Shown piece by piece: positions 1 through 7,636 of a stretch of 64,000 bases of DNA. Location of the stretch: contig JAEYGZ010000038.1 of NCBI GenBank assembly GCA_023409535.1, positions 329,197 through 393,196 of the forward strand, written 5' to 3'. Under the pieces are notes generated by a model that saw only the letters and a list, made by a program, of their open reading frames with translations, was not told the DNA's origin and made no database searches. This stretch comes from Bacillota bacterium. GTDB taxonomy: Bacteria; Bacillota; Clostridia; Lachnospirales; Lachnospiraceae. Positions within the stretch are counted from its first letter, which is position 1, and each line of letters opens with the position of its first letter. The translations under genes were made by a program, and so were the position numbers.

Positions 1-23
1 CTCCCTTTTTACAGTATAAAGCC

Positions 24-185
24 TTATCTTTCAGGCATTTCAACAGGTACTGCCGGGGTTGCTGTGGAAGGATTCGGGTTGGTTATCTCAGAGCTGTTAT
101 TGTAGCTTGTATCCTGCTCCGCCTTATCCTGGGGTCCATTATTATTTTGTGCGGCTGAAGTGTCTCTATTCTTCTTTCGATCCAT
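24..185 (-). CDS. small hydrophilic hypothetical protein (53 aa)
   Basis: This 53-codon frame starts at an ATG preceded by a strong ribosome binding site (AAAGGAGCG, about 6 bases upstream) and ends at TAA. The product starts MDRKKNRDTSAAQNNNG and is rich in Asn, Gln, Thr, Pro and Glu. It has no hydrophobic segment and no cysteine, so it is probably intrinsically disordered. No family is recognised. The gene lies downstream of the tocopherol-cyclase-like gene on the same strand, about 45 bases away, so the two may be co-transcribed. The ribosome binding site supports translation; the function is unknown. Confidence 0.55.
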   Translation of the reverse strand: MDRKKNRDTSAAQNNNGPQDKAEQDTSYNNSSEITNPNPSTATPAVPVEMPER

Positions 186-229
186 CTGTATCGCTCCTTT
201 CTTATCTCTAGTATAAGCAAAAGTTATTA

Positions 230-1102
230 TTATAATCCTCTTTCAAAACAGCCGGTTCCCGTATAATCAAATATCACTCTGCCGCCCGTTGTAAATCGAT
301 ACCGAATTCGTGCGTCAACGCTTTCATATACCTTGCGCACCATCTTTCCCTTCACCGGAGCCAACAGGCAATTCTCAAATTTCTCGAGAATACTGATCTT
401 CAATTCGTAGCTTCCCTGCCGCAGCCATAGTTCATTTTCGGTGAACCTATGAATTTTAACGCCCAGATAAGTCGCAAACCGATATTCTCTTCCTTCAAAA
501 TATACCACCCCGATACAACCTCGAAAGGAGATTCTGCCTCCAATCAGCACTGTTGCCACAGATACCATGACCATGGTTGGCCGGCTTCCCAAAAAGCTGC
601 ACTGCGTCCAGAGATAATTGCCGGGAAATCCGCTTCCCCTGTCTCCTTCCACATATCCCATGCCGCCCTGAAAGGAGTAGCTTGTCCCGTTAAATATCAG
701 CTTCCCGTCTATCCTGTGTGCCAGGCTGTAGACACTATGTCTGCATTGCATAAACGGAACATACCGGAAGGGTCCCATGATATCATATCTTAATGGTGTA
801 AAAGACGTAAATTTCAGTTTTCCGAATGCCTCTATCTTTTCCGTTTGAATATTGATTCGAATTCCCTGCTCTGAAAATCTATTCTCACCGATCCCAACCG
901 CAAGTCCGTGTCTTGCCTGTATAAACTGATCCCTTGGATAAAATATCTGACAGGCTTCCTTCGAGGTGATAATTTGAAGTGAAGCCGAGGGATTGCCCGC
1001 TTCATCCGTATGATATGCGGGGATGAAAGAAATAATTTCATTGTCTGATTGATTCTTAAAATACCAGCCTTTAAAATAATTACGTTTCTGTTGTAACAGA
1101 AT
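230..1102 (-). CDS. tocopherol cyclase-like family protein, start codon unclear
   Basis: The frame is open from the stop at 230 up to 1145. Its N-terminal part reads NYFKGWYFKNQ followed by SFIPAYHTDEAGNPSASLQI, which is typical of the bacterial tocopherol-cyclase-like family (predicted lipocalin-type beta fold, substrate unknown). The first in-frame ATG, at 778, would remove the conserved first hundred residues, so it cannot be the true start. No ATG, GTG or TTG exists upstream in this frame. The start given here is an ATT placed 5 bases after AAGAAGGCGG; CTG at 1097-1099 is an alternative. A good ATG at 1139 lies in another frame and runs only 19 codons (MAVNIPKEEGGKNSVTTET) before stopping at the FKGW motif, so a one-base frameshift is also possible. 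The family call is fairly firm; the start is not. Confidence 0.6.
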   Translation of the reverse strand: MLLQQKRNYFKGWYFKNQSDNEIISFIPAYHTDEAGNPSASLQIITSKEACQIFYPRDQFIQARHGLAVGIGENRFSEQGIRINIQTEKIEAFGKLKFTSFTPLRYDIMGPFRYVPFMQCRHSVYSLAHRIDGKLIFNGTSYSFQGGMGYVEGDRGSGFPGNYLWTQCSFLGSRPTMVMVSVATVLIGGRISFRGCIGVVYFEGREYRFATYLGVKIHRFTENELWLRQGSYELKISILEKFENCLLAPVKGKMVRKVYESVDARIRYRFTTGGRVIFDYTGTGCFERGL

Positions 1103-1261
1103 TTTTACCGCCTTCTTCCTTCGGAATATTAACTGCCATGAACTTTATCCAATAGGATTGACGAAATTTTGCTGCCTATACTATAAAAAGTTAACGAATA
1201 AAAAGAGGGAGCGTGCAGAATGTCATCTCTGCAATACCCCCTCTTGATTTGTAGGCTGTAA

Positions 1262-2644
1262 TTAACTTGCGGTCTCTCTGGATATTCTCCAGATAACTCC
1301 GGAATTTGGAATTAGCCTTCCGGGCGAATCCCGGTTTTCTATTCCTGCGTCCAGCACATACATCGAATTATCCGGCCCAAAGGCTACGTCGATCGGTCTG
1401 CCGAGTCCTCCCTCCTGCGAGATATACGAAGGAAAGCCGGTCTGATTAATCGCAAAGGTACTCACTGTTCTTGTTCTCATATCAATCCTGGATACTCTGT
1501 GCCCCGTTCCGGCAAAGGAGAGATTTTCATGAGCGATTTGCAGACCCATGCTTCCATATTCCGCAATATATACATCCCCATAGGTACCAAAATTAACATA
1601 ATCAAAGGCAAACCCCATAATATTGGCATTGGAAGGGAAGGTTGCCAACGGAACAGGTGGAGTATTCGGTATATTTTTAATCAACAGCTCCGGTGTAACT
1701 CCGCCTTCCGGCGCAAACCTCGATTGATCCACAGGATCCCCGCCGGCATAATCCGGCCAGCCATACCATAGTCCGGGCGTAACGGTAAAAAACTCATCCG
1801 GTGCATTTGCAATCGGCCTGCTTCCCCTGTTATCATAGCTCATATTGGCTGTATAAAGCTGGCCGCCTTCATTAAAGTCAATATAAAGCGGATTACGAAA
1901 GCCCCAGGCATACTGCTCCAGCATCGTTCCATCCAGATTAGCCATCAAGATGCTTCCGGAGGCCTTTACAAAAGCCTTTCTGATCTCATTTGGTGCATTT
2001 GCATTGCCAAAGGGTGAGAAAGCACCTGTTAATACCCTCTCTCCGGGAGCAAATTGATTATAGATATCCCTTGATTCAAAATTCTGTCCGTTCAGAATGA
2101 TGTATCCTCCCGTAAAATCGCAGAGCATCGGGTGTGTCGGAAGCCAAAGATTATCATTTCCCACCACGGCTGAATTTGTCACCGTCCCCTGTCCAAATAA
2201 CAGCTTTCTCCGGTTTGGACTAAAGACAACTTTACCGTTATAATTATCCCCATTGCTTGGCAATAAGGTTATAATATCCGCGCTGCTTCCATCTCTGGCA
2301 ACTCTTGTGATACGGCCTCTTTGAGATACATAAAGAACTCCGTTTAAGTAATTTACACCAGTTACCTGGGAAGTAAAACCTTCTGCCATGACTTCAAAGG
2401 ATCCGTTTGAATATCTCAATATTCTTGGATTACCGGAATACTCGCCCGATTCAGCCACAATTAAAGCGCCTTCCTCGGTAAATATCATATTTACGGGGGC
2501 ATTCAAGCCATAGGTAAAGACCTCAACGCGATATCCCGCTTCGACATTAATATCGGCCGGATTAAGATATCGTTCCGTATAAGTTTCATTGGTGCTGTAT
2601 GCCTGTATTCCCGAAAAATCATCTATTTGCATAACATAAGCCAT
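1262..2644 (-). CDS. PQQ-dependent sugar dehydrogenase-like beta-propeller protein
   Basis: The 460-residue product resembles the soluble glucose/sorbosone dehydrogenase (GSDH) family, a six-bladed beta-propeller. Recognisable stretches are LNAPVNMIFTEEGALIVAES near the N-terminus, GFRNPLYIDF in the middle, TPGLWYGWPDYAGGD, and GRPIDVAFGPDNSMYVLDAG near the C-terminus. No signal peptide or transmembrane segment is seen, which is unusual for a family that is mostly exported. Relatives in Clostridia are common, but the organism shows no PQQ synthesis here, so catalysis with PQQ is not assured. The annotated ATG has a weak ribosome binding site; a second ATG four codons downstream (2630-2632) is an equally possible start. 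The gene is flanked by short intergenic regions and is probably monocistronic. Confidence 0.7.
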   Translation of the reverse strand: MAYVMQIDDFSGIQAYSTNETYTERYLNPADINVEAGYRVEVFTYGLNAPVNMIFTEEGALIVAESGEYSGNPRILRYSNGSFEVMAEGFTSQVTGVNYLNGVLYVSQRGRITRVARDGSSADIITLLPSNGDNYNGKVVFSPNRRKLLFGQGTVTNSAVVGNDNLWLPTHPMLCDFTGGYIILNGQNFESRDIYNQFAPGERVLTGAFSPFGNANAPNEIRKAFVKASGSILMANLDGTMLEQYAWGFRNPLYIDFNEGGQLYTANMSYDNRGSRPIANAPDEFFTVTPGLWYGWPDYAGGDPVDQSRFAPEGGVTPELLIKNIPNTPPVPLATFPSNANIMGFAFDYVNFGTYGDVYIAEYGSMGLQIAHENLSFAGTGHRVSRIDMRTRTVSTFAINQTGFPSYISQEGGLGRPIDVAFGPDNSMYVLDAGIENRDSPGRLIPNSGVIWRISRETAS

Positions 2645-2730
2645 CCTGAATGATTATATACTTAAATATATTCATCATGCGTTTATATATACGCAAAATG
2701 ATCGGGATAGCCTGATAAGAGGAGTCGCCT

Positions 2731-2922
2731 ATGGATGATTGTGAACTTATCTTTTTTATTACCACAGTAGCCTGTGCAATTACAAAATGCTTCTCAGAGG
2801 ATGAAATCAACCTGCTGGCGGTGGGCTTTACACAGTTGGGTGATACCCTGACCACCTACCTGACACAAAAGGATCTGCGAAATAGGAATAATAATGATAA
2901 TGCCAATAGTGATGAAGCTTAA
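2731..2922 (+). CDS. DUF6774 family small protein
   Basis: The product has 63 residues and an AGAGGAG ribosome binding site 7 bases upstream. Residues 1-45 (DDCELIFFITTVACAITKCF, then SEDEINLLAVGFTQLGDTL) match the small clostridial DUF6774 family, in which a short hydrophobic helix is followed by an Asp/Glu-Ile-x-Leu-Leu-Ala-x-x-Phe-Thr-Gln-Leu-Gly-Asp motif. The C-terminal 15 residues are Asn/Asp-rich and look disordered. The function of the family is unknown. It is divergent from the beta-propeller gene. A palindromic element follows it at 2989. Confidence 0.65.
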   Translation: MDDCELIFFITTVACAITKCFSEDEINLLAVGFTQLGDTLTTYLTQKDLRNRNNNDNANSDEA

Positions 2923-2988
2923 GCTTATATGATTTTGGTTATATACCACCTTCCTTCCTTTTCTCTGACAAATATAATATTGGAATAT

Positions 2989-3082
2989 AAAAACACTATG
3001 AGAACAATTATTCTGAGGTGACCCCTAAAAGTTAGACCTAGAATCTAACGATTGGAGGTCGGTTCATTCCCATAGTGTTTTT
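2989..3082. repeat. palindromic element with IS3-like termini
   Basis: The outer arms AAAAACACTATG (2989-3000) and CATAGTGTTTTT (3071-3082) are perfect inverted repeats. Inside them, TGACCCCTAAAAGTTAGAC (from 3019) and TCTAACGATTGGAGGTCGG (from 3044) form a second, imperfect inverted repeat. These inner arms resemble the terminal repeats of IS3-family (IS150 group) insertion sequences. No transposase is present. It may be a miniature element or solo remnant of such an IS; as RNA it would form a long hairpin between the DUF6774 gene and the convergent HAD phosphatase gene, and so could serve as a bidirectional terminator. Confidence 0.5.
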
Positions 3083-3104
3083 GTTACATTATTAAGCCGG
3101 TTAC

Positions 3105-3797
3105 TTATCCGGCAGGCATAAAGATATCATATAACTGCGTAAGCTTTGTGATGGTATAAGTACTTTGTATTTCCCCGGAATAAGGCTGCGCCTTTCTGTT
3201 CATCCAACAGGTATCAATACCTGACTGAAGGCCGCCTTTGATATCGGAATTTAATGTATCCCCGATAATCAGTGCCTCCTCTTTATCAAAATCATTAACA
3301 TGGCTTATTACGTAATCAAAAAATTCCTTTGACGGCTTTTGAAATCCAATGCTTTGTGAAGTAAAGACATCTTCGAAAAATTCAAATAAGCCTGATTCCT
3401 TCAACCGCTTTATCTGGGTCTTGGTTACACCGTTCGTAATGATAAACAGTCTGTGGGCTTTTGATAAACTCCGGCAAACCTCCAGGGCTCCTTCCATGAG
3501 CTGACATCCATTCCCCAGAAGCTCTCTGTAGATCCCCTCCCACGCTGCACCATCCACATCCACTCCCAGTCTTAGCATGGTTTCTGAAAATCGTGTATTC
3601 AGCACATTCTCTAATTTACGATTACCGTTTTCATAATCGGCCCACAGCTGCTTATTAACAGAATGATATATCCGGGATACTTCCTCCGAGAAATGATATC
3701 CGTGCCGCTGAAATAATTTGTTCAGGGAATCGGCTTCATTTGCACCAAAATCCAATAACGTATCGTCTAAATCAAATAAAAGTATTTTATAATTCAC
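3105..3797 (-). CDS. yjjG: YjjG family HAD nucleotidase
   Basis: This is a HAD-superfamily hydrolase of the YjjG type (house-cleaning pyrimidine nucleotidase that dephosphorylates non-canonical dUMP/TMP analogues). Motif I is FDLDDTLLDF near the N-terminus (catalytic Asp pair), motif II is FIITNGVTKTQIKRLKESGL, the motif III lysine is in IGFQKPSKEFFDY, and motif IV is LIIGDTLNSDIKGG. I chose the GTG at 3797 because AAGGAG lies 6 bases upstream and the protein then begins directly at NYKILLFDLDDT, as in the family; a longer frame to 3857 adds 20 unlikely residues. The length of 230 residues is normal. It is the last chromosomal gene before the integrative element. Confidence 0.8.
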   Translation of the reverse strand: MNYKILLFDLDDTLLDFGANEADSLNKLFQRHGYHFSEEVSRIYHSVNKQLWADYENGNRKLENVLNTRFSETMLRLGVDVDGAAWEGIYRELLGNGCQLMEGALEVCRSLSKAHRLFIITNGVTKTQIKRLKESGLFEFFEDVFTSQSIGFQKPSKEFFDYVISHVNDFDKEEALIIGDTLNSDIKGGLQSGIDTCWMNRKAQPYSGEIQSTYTITKLTQLYDIFMPAG

Positions 3798-3925
3798 ACT
3801 AATCTCCTTAACGATAAATTCATCATAACTTAGCTTCCTAATGCAACTGTAAATCAATTATAACAATTTTGCTACGAAGAAAAAAGCCCTAACCCACAGC
3901 TCCCATGTCTGCAAATTAAGACTTT

Positions 3926-3972
3926 GTAAGTGCGCCTCCAGGGGCTCGAACCCTGGACACCCTGATTAAGAG
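3926..3972. repeat. left attachment site, duplicate of the tRNA-Lys 3' half
   Basis: These 47 bases are identical to 17500-17546. Positions 3931-3972 are the last 42 bases of a tRNA-Lys (T arm and half of the anticodon arm) with the 5' half missing, so this is a tRNA fragment and not a gene. Weaker similarity continues leftward for about 45 bases (from about 3882), matching the sequence downstream of the intact tRNA at about 17455. Confidence 0.88.
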
Positions 3973-4250
3973 GACTTAGACCCATACGAAATGAAATCCC
4001 CAGCCTTGGCAGGTTCGGCTTACCAAGGTGAGGTTTCTGAGGCTCTACAGAAGGCTCATGGCGTTCATTTGGGTGTTTCATTCCCATATATAATGTTTAT
4101 CTCTGATACAGCCAGTACTTAGAGGGAAAAGCACGGTAAGGATTGATTTAAGTTAAATATTATCTTGCATTAATCATTATTAATAAGTATTTAAAAATCA
4201 AGCTTAAGGTTCCTTGACACCCTGATATTAATAACTATAAACTACTAATT
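3973..4250. other. non-coding left end of the element
   Basis: The first 110 bases are noticeably richer in G+C than the rest of the element and include a CCTTGG/CCAAGG stem-loop. A 71-codon minus-strand frame crosses the region and the tRNA fragment (3872-4087), but half of it is translated tRNA sequence and it lacks a ribosome binding site, so I do not call it a gene. From about 4090 the sequence becomes A+T-rich and I see nothing further in it. Confidence 0.4.
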
Positions 4251-5558
4251 TTATAATCCAAGAATCAATTTCTTTTTTTGCTGAAACTCTTCTTCCGTTA
4301 ATATCCCCTCATCTCTTAAAGAAGCTAGTTTCTTAATCTGTTCCGCTTCAGCATAGACGTTCATTTGTGAATTATTAGAATTTTTATCAATTAACTGTCT
4401 TTTTGTTATTTCTTTAGCAATACTTTTTTCTTTTTCAGGGATTAATTTATTTAATGTATGATAATCCTTATCTAGGAAAACAAATTTGTCCTCCTTGTTT
4501 TTTAACTCTAGTACAGTAACAGTTGTTGTTTTGTGTAAATCCATTTCATCATCATCAAACATGTTAGCTATTGCAAACGCTGTTCCAAGGACAGGAATAA
4601 ACGAGACCGCAACACCTGCAACCCCAGTAGCAGCTGCAACCGCTACTTTTCCTGCAGATAGGCTATCATAACTAACTAAGGAAAATTTCTCAATTTCCTT
4701 TACCTTCAATGATACTACTTTTAGATTATTGATAACCTCATCCGTAATCTTTTTATTATAATTTAATACAAATTTAAGGGTGTCATTCTCTCTCCATATT
4801 AAGGTGGGAATTTTCTTCTTTTGTTCAATCCTTGTTACAGGGAAATTTGTAGAAACCTTTAGGTCTTTCAGTTTGCTATAAAACTTCTTCTTTATAATCT
4901 CATTATCAATTTTTGTATTTAATTCATTTATCATGCTTCTCCAACTCGAACCATACATACACTTAGCAAGATAAAACCTAACTCTCTTATCATGCATTGT
5001 TTCAATTCCAATTTTATTAATTGCTTCATCAATCGTTTTTATTTTACCGTATTGAGCCTGGACTTTCACATAATTTTTTTCAAAGACACTTTCGTCTATT
5101 AATACATATACACTTATCCATTTATAACTTTCACTTAAAACCTTATCCGCATTCTCTATGTTAAAAACCAAGCTTATAATAGGTTCGATTACATTTTCAT
5201 TAATAAAGCATACTTCTTTGCTTTCTTCTTCATTATTCACGATCTGCCTAATGAAACTATCTTTATCATTTTCATACATAAACTTACTATTAAATAATAT
5301 ATCCAATTCAATAGGCTTTAGATCACTTATTATGTACCCTATAAGTCTTTGATATATTTCATCATTCAAGCCATTTATATAATCCCTAATTACTACAGAT
5401 ACACTATTATTAAAATCTTCAACGCTTTTCTTTGTTTCAACCTTATCTTGCACCCGTTCCTCAATGTTTTTCATGGCACTATTTAAAGCAACTCCTGATA
5501 TTTCTACAGCTTTGTTAGTAACTTCTCCAGCCTTCTTTAATAAATTCTTGAAATCCAT
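4251..5558 (-). CDS. SHOCT-domain protein with a hydrophobic hairpin segment
   Basis: The 435-residue product begins MDFKNLLKKAGEVTNKAVEI, with an amphipathic helix-forming N-terminus. Most of the protein is charged and helical with no recognised domain. At roughly residues 300-335 there is a Gly/Ala-rich hydrophobic segment (VAAATGVAGVAVSFIPVLG) that could insert in a membrane. The last 30 residues (LASLRDEGILTEEEFQQKKK) are a SHOCT motif, a short helical module often found at the C-terminus of membrane-associated or phage-related proteins. AAAGGAG precedes the ATG by 7 bases. It is the leftmost gene of the element, next to the left attachment site, a usual cargo position. The function is unknown. 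Confidence 0.7.
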   Translation of the reverse strand: MDFKNLLKKAGEVTNKAVEISGVALNSAMKNIEERVQDKVETKKSVEDFNNSVSVVIRDYINGLNDEIYQRLIGYIISDLKPIELDILFNSKFMYENDKDSFIRQIVNNEEESKEVCFINENVIEPIISLVFNIENADKVLSESYKWISVYVLIDESVFEKNYVKVQAQYGKIKTIDEAINKIGIETMHDKRVRFYLAKCMYGSSWRSMINELNTKIDNEIIKKKFYSKLKDLKVSTNFPVTRIEQKKKIPTLIWRENDTLKFVLNYNKKITDEVINNLKVVSLKVKEIEKFSLVSYDSLSAGKVAVAAATGVAGVAVSFIPVLGTAFAIANMFDDDEMDLHKTTTVTVLELKNKEDKFVFLDKDYHTLNKLIPEKEKSIAKEITKRQLIDKNSNNSQMNVYAEAEQIKKLASLRDEGILTEEEFQQKKKLILGL

Positions 5559-5709
5559 AAAAGCTCCTTTCTTTTCTCTACACTAAAATCGTAATAGCAA
5601 TTTACCAACTAACGCATTTATCATTAATATATCATATCAAACTTGCTTATGCAATTATATAGTTTGCATATGCATTGTTACACATTGTTTATTCCAACAG
5701 CATTCATCG

Positions 5710-5723
5710 TTAGAATATTCTAA
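5710..5723. promoter_or_regulatory. perfect 14-bp palindrome, probable operator of the XRE gene
   Basis: TTAGAATATTCTAA lies directly upstream of the ribosome binding site of the XRE regulator gene. A second short palindrome, TGCATATGCA, is at 5665-5674. Their position between two divergent genes suggests autoregulation by the XRE protein; this is inference from position and symmetry only. Confidence 0.4.
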
Positions 5724-5742
5724 TAAAGGGGTGGATGTAGAT

Positions 5743-5979
5743 ATGAACAGTAAAAGGAAACAACAGCATATTCAAATCGGACTAAACATAGCATATTTTC
5801 GTAAGTTGAAAGGAATGTCACAACTACAACTTGCGGAAGCCATTGGAGTTAGTAGAACTCATTTGAGCAATATTGAGGCTCCAAATATGATTACATCTAT
5901 CTCCCTTGACAAATTACTTGATATTGCAGATGCCCTTGATATAAATGCTAATGAATTACTGATTTTCCATAAGCTTTAG
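5743..5979 (+). CDS. XRE family helix-turn-helix regulator
   Basis: The product (78 residues) is a single lambda-repressor-like HTH_3 domain: IGLNIAYFRKLKGMSQLQLA forms helices 1-2, and EAIGVSRTHLSNIEAPNM contains the recognition helix, followed by a helix ending in DALDINANELL. I prefer the ATG at 5743 because AAGGGGTG lies about 10 bases upstream; an ATG at 5731 in the same frame overlaps that site. It is divergent from the SHOCT-protein gene and convergent with the integrase gene, so it probably controls the element's lysogeny-like state or its own expression. No protease-cleavage or sensor domain is attached. Confidence 0.8.
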   Translation: MNSKRKQQHIQIGLNIAYFRKLKGMSQLQLAEAIGVSRTHLSNIEAPNMITSISLDKLLDIADALDINANELLIFHKL

Positions 5980-6076
5980 CTTGCTTTTCATACTAACCTG
6001 ATTAACCTTAAGCTGATATTCCATACATTTCAACATTACCATAATAGATGTCATAAGTCGTATGCTGGCAGCATAA

Positions 6077-6106
6077 TAGGCAGTAAAAGGAGACTTTTAC
6101 TGCCTA
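6077..6106. terminator. hairpin between convergent XRE and integrase genes
   Basis: TAGGCAGTAAAAG and CTTTTACTGCCTA form a perfect 13-bp stem with a 4-base loop. It sits between the ends of two convergent genes. Neither side has a long T run, so termination efficiency is uncertain. Confidence 0.5.
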
Positions 6107-6128
6107 TAAATACAAGTAATATTCCCTT

Positions 6129-7319
6129 TTAGTTGTTTACCACCCTTCCAAACAGCTCATCATTGATAATTTGGGCTGTTTTTATTTTCTGATCTTTATT
6201 AACATGGGTATATAGGTTTAGCGTAAGCTCAATTGTTTTATGACCCGCACGAATCTGGATATCCTTTGGATTTAGTCCCAATGCAACCATTCTAGAAATA
6301 GCGGAATGCCGAGTACCGTGCAATTTAATATGTCTTATACCATGCTTTTTTAATGTACGTCGCCATTTCTGGGTCATGGAAGATGTTTCATATGGACTTC
6401 CATCAGGTTTACAGATAATCAAATCATTATCTTGATACTCACTGCCCAACTTCATCTTATTAAGCTTCTGCTGAAGCTTTTCTTTCTGTAGTAAGTTTAA
6501 TGTGTATGATGTTAATATCATATTTCTCCTACTACTATCCGATTTAGTGCCATCCTTAAACTTAGACCCTTCCAATGTCCGTATGTAAGTATTACGAATG
6601 GTGAATTCACCTGTTTCCAAATTCACATCACTCCACCTTGCTCCCAGAAGCTCAGACCGCCTTGCCAACGTGTCAAATAAGAATGCAATGACAATCTCCA
6701 TATCCGTACCCCTTACTGCATTGAAAAGGCGGATAATTTCTTCTTCCGATAACACATCAATTTCTTTCTTACCTTTCGAGGATTTTATTGTCACTCCTTT
6801 CAGCGGATTCTTCTTAAGGTATTCAATTTGCACCGCTTTATTAAGAGCAGTATTAAAAACTCTCTTAATGTGTTTTAATGTTTCCTCCGCCATAGATTTC
6901 TCACTGAGCGGAGATTTTACACCCCATGCATTCATTACCTTCTGAATATCAAGCGTATTTAATGCCTGAAGCTTTTTCTGTCCCCAAAATGGAATTAGGT
7001 AGCGATCCATGATGTCTCTATAATCCAGTATCGTGCTATCGCTTCTCTGATTAATTACATAGGATGCATACCATTCTTCAAGGTAATCAGATACCTTCAT
7101 TTCACTTGGAACGATGAATTCGTTGTTCAAATAATCAGCTTTCATCTGAATTAATAAAGCCTCTGCATCTTCTCTGGTATCTGCTTTTTTATATGGCTTA
7201 ATCTGCTTGCCGTTTTCATCTTTACCAAGGATAACAACAGCTCTATAGTGAGTTATTTCACCCTTACTGTTTTTTCTGGCCTCCACATGCCCTGGCAGTA
7301 TCTTTCTTCTGTTAATCAT
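6129..7319 (-). CDS. int: tyrosine-type site-specific integrase
   Basis: This 396-residue protein belongs to the Tn916/phage-type tyrosine recombinases. It has an N-terminal arm-binding region (about 1-60), a SAM-like core-binding domain (about 75-170) and a catalytic domain (about 185-385). Catalytic residues visible are Arg220 (LARRSELLGARW), His334 and Arg337 (KLHGTRHSAIS), His360 (IRAGHKTIE) and the nucleophile Tyr370 (LNLYTHV). I start at the ATG at 7319 because AAGGAGGAG lies just upstream; an ATG ten codons earlier lacks such a site. The adjacent excisionase-like gene is 62 bases upstream on the same strand. It presumably recombines the 47-bp tRNA-Lys repeats. Confidence 0.92.
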   Translation of the reverse strand: MINRRKILPGHVEARKNSKGEITHYRAVVILGKDENGKQIKPYKKADTREDAEALLIQMKADYLNNEFIVPSEMKVSDYLEEWYASYVINQRSDSTILDYRDIMDRYLIPFWGQKKLQALNTLDIQKVMNAWGVKSPLSEKSMAEETLKHIKRVFNTALNKAVQIEYLKKNPLKGVTIKSSKGKKEIDVLSEEEIIRLFNAVRGTDMEIVIAFLFDTLARRSELLGARWSDVNLETGEFTIRNTYIRTLEGSKFKDGTKSDSSRRNMILTSYTLNLLQKEKLQQKLNKMKLGSEYQDNDLIICKPDGSPYETSSMTQKWRRTLKKHGIRHIKLHGTRHSAISRMVALGLNPKDIQIRAGHKTIELTLNLYTHVNKDQKIKTAQIINDELFGRVVNN

Positions 7320-7381
7320 TGGGTTCTCCTCCTTATGTTGTTTATTCACGTATATAATATACGTCTATAAAATTATTATTT

Positions 7382-7573
7382 TCAGTTTTCAAAAACATAG
7401 CCCAAGTAACGGAATAGTTCATATTTACTAATCCTGTACCCTCTTGCGCCATCATCAGTTACAGGTAGTTTACCTAGCTTTATTAGCTTTAGTGTCGTTT
7501 TATAGCTACGTTTAATATATGATGCAACTTCTTGCACCGTCAGCAAATCATCTAATTGATTTAAATCCTGCAT
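7382..7573 (-). CDS. xis: excisionase-like helix-turn-helix protein
   Basis: The 63-residue product has a MerR-like/HTH_17 domain: LLTVQEVASYIKRSYKTTLK (helices 1 and 2), then KLGKLPVTDDGARGYRISKY with the short wing, which is the usual layout of DNA-binding domains of the excisionase family. AAGGGGGAGG precedes the ATG by 7 bases. It lies directly upstream of the integrase gene on the same strand, the classic xis-int pairing, and probably directs excision. The symbol is assigned by position and fold, not by a close match. Confidence 0.75.
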   Translation of the reverse strand: MQDLNQLDDLLTVQEVASYIKRSYKTTLKLIKLGKLPVTDDGARGYRISKYELFRYLGYVFEN

Positions 7574-7636
7574 TGTTTGTCCTCCCCCTTATCCACAACC
7601 GCCCAAATAAAAGGCAGTTGTGGCTTTTATTCTACA

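Noticed and set aside
3872..4087. 71-codon minus-strand frame over the left attachment site
   Set aside because: Half of it is translated tRNA-Lys sequence, there is no ribosome binding site, and such frames often arise at tRNA 3' ends.
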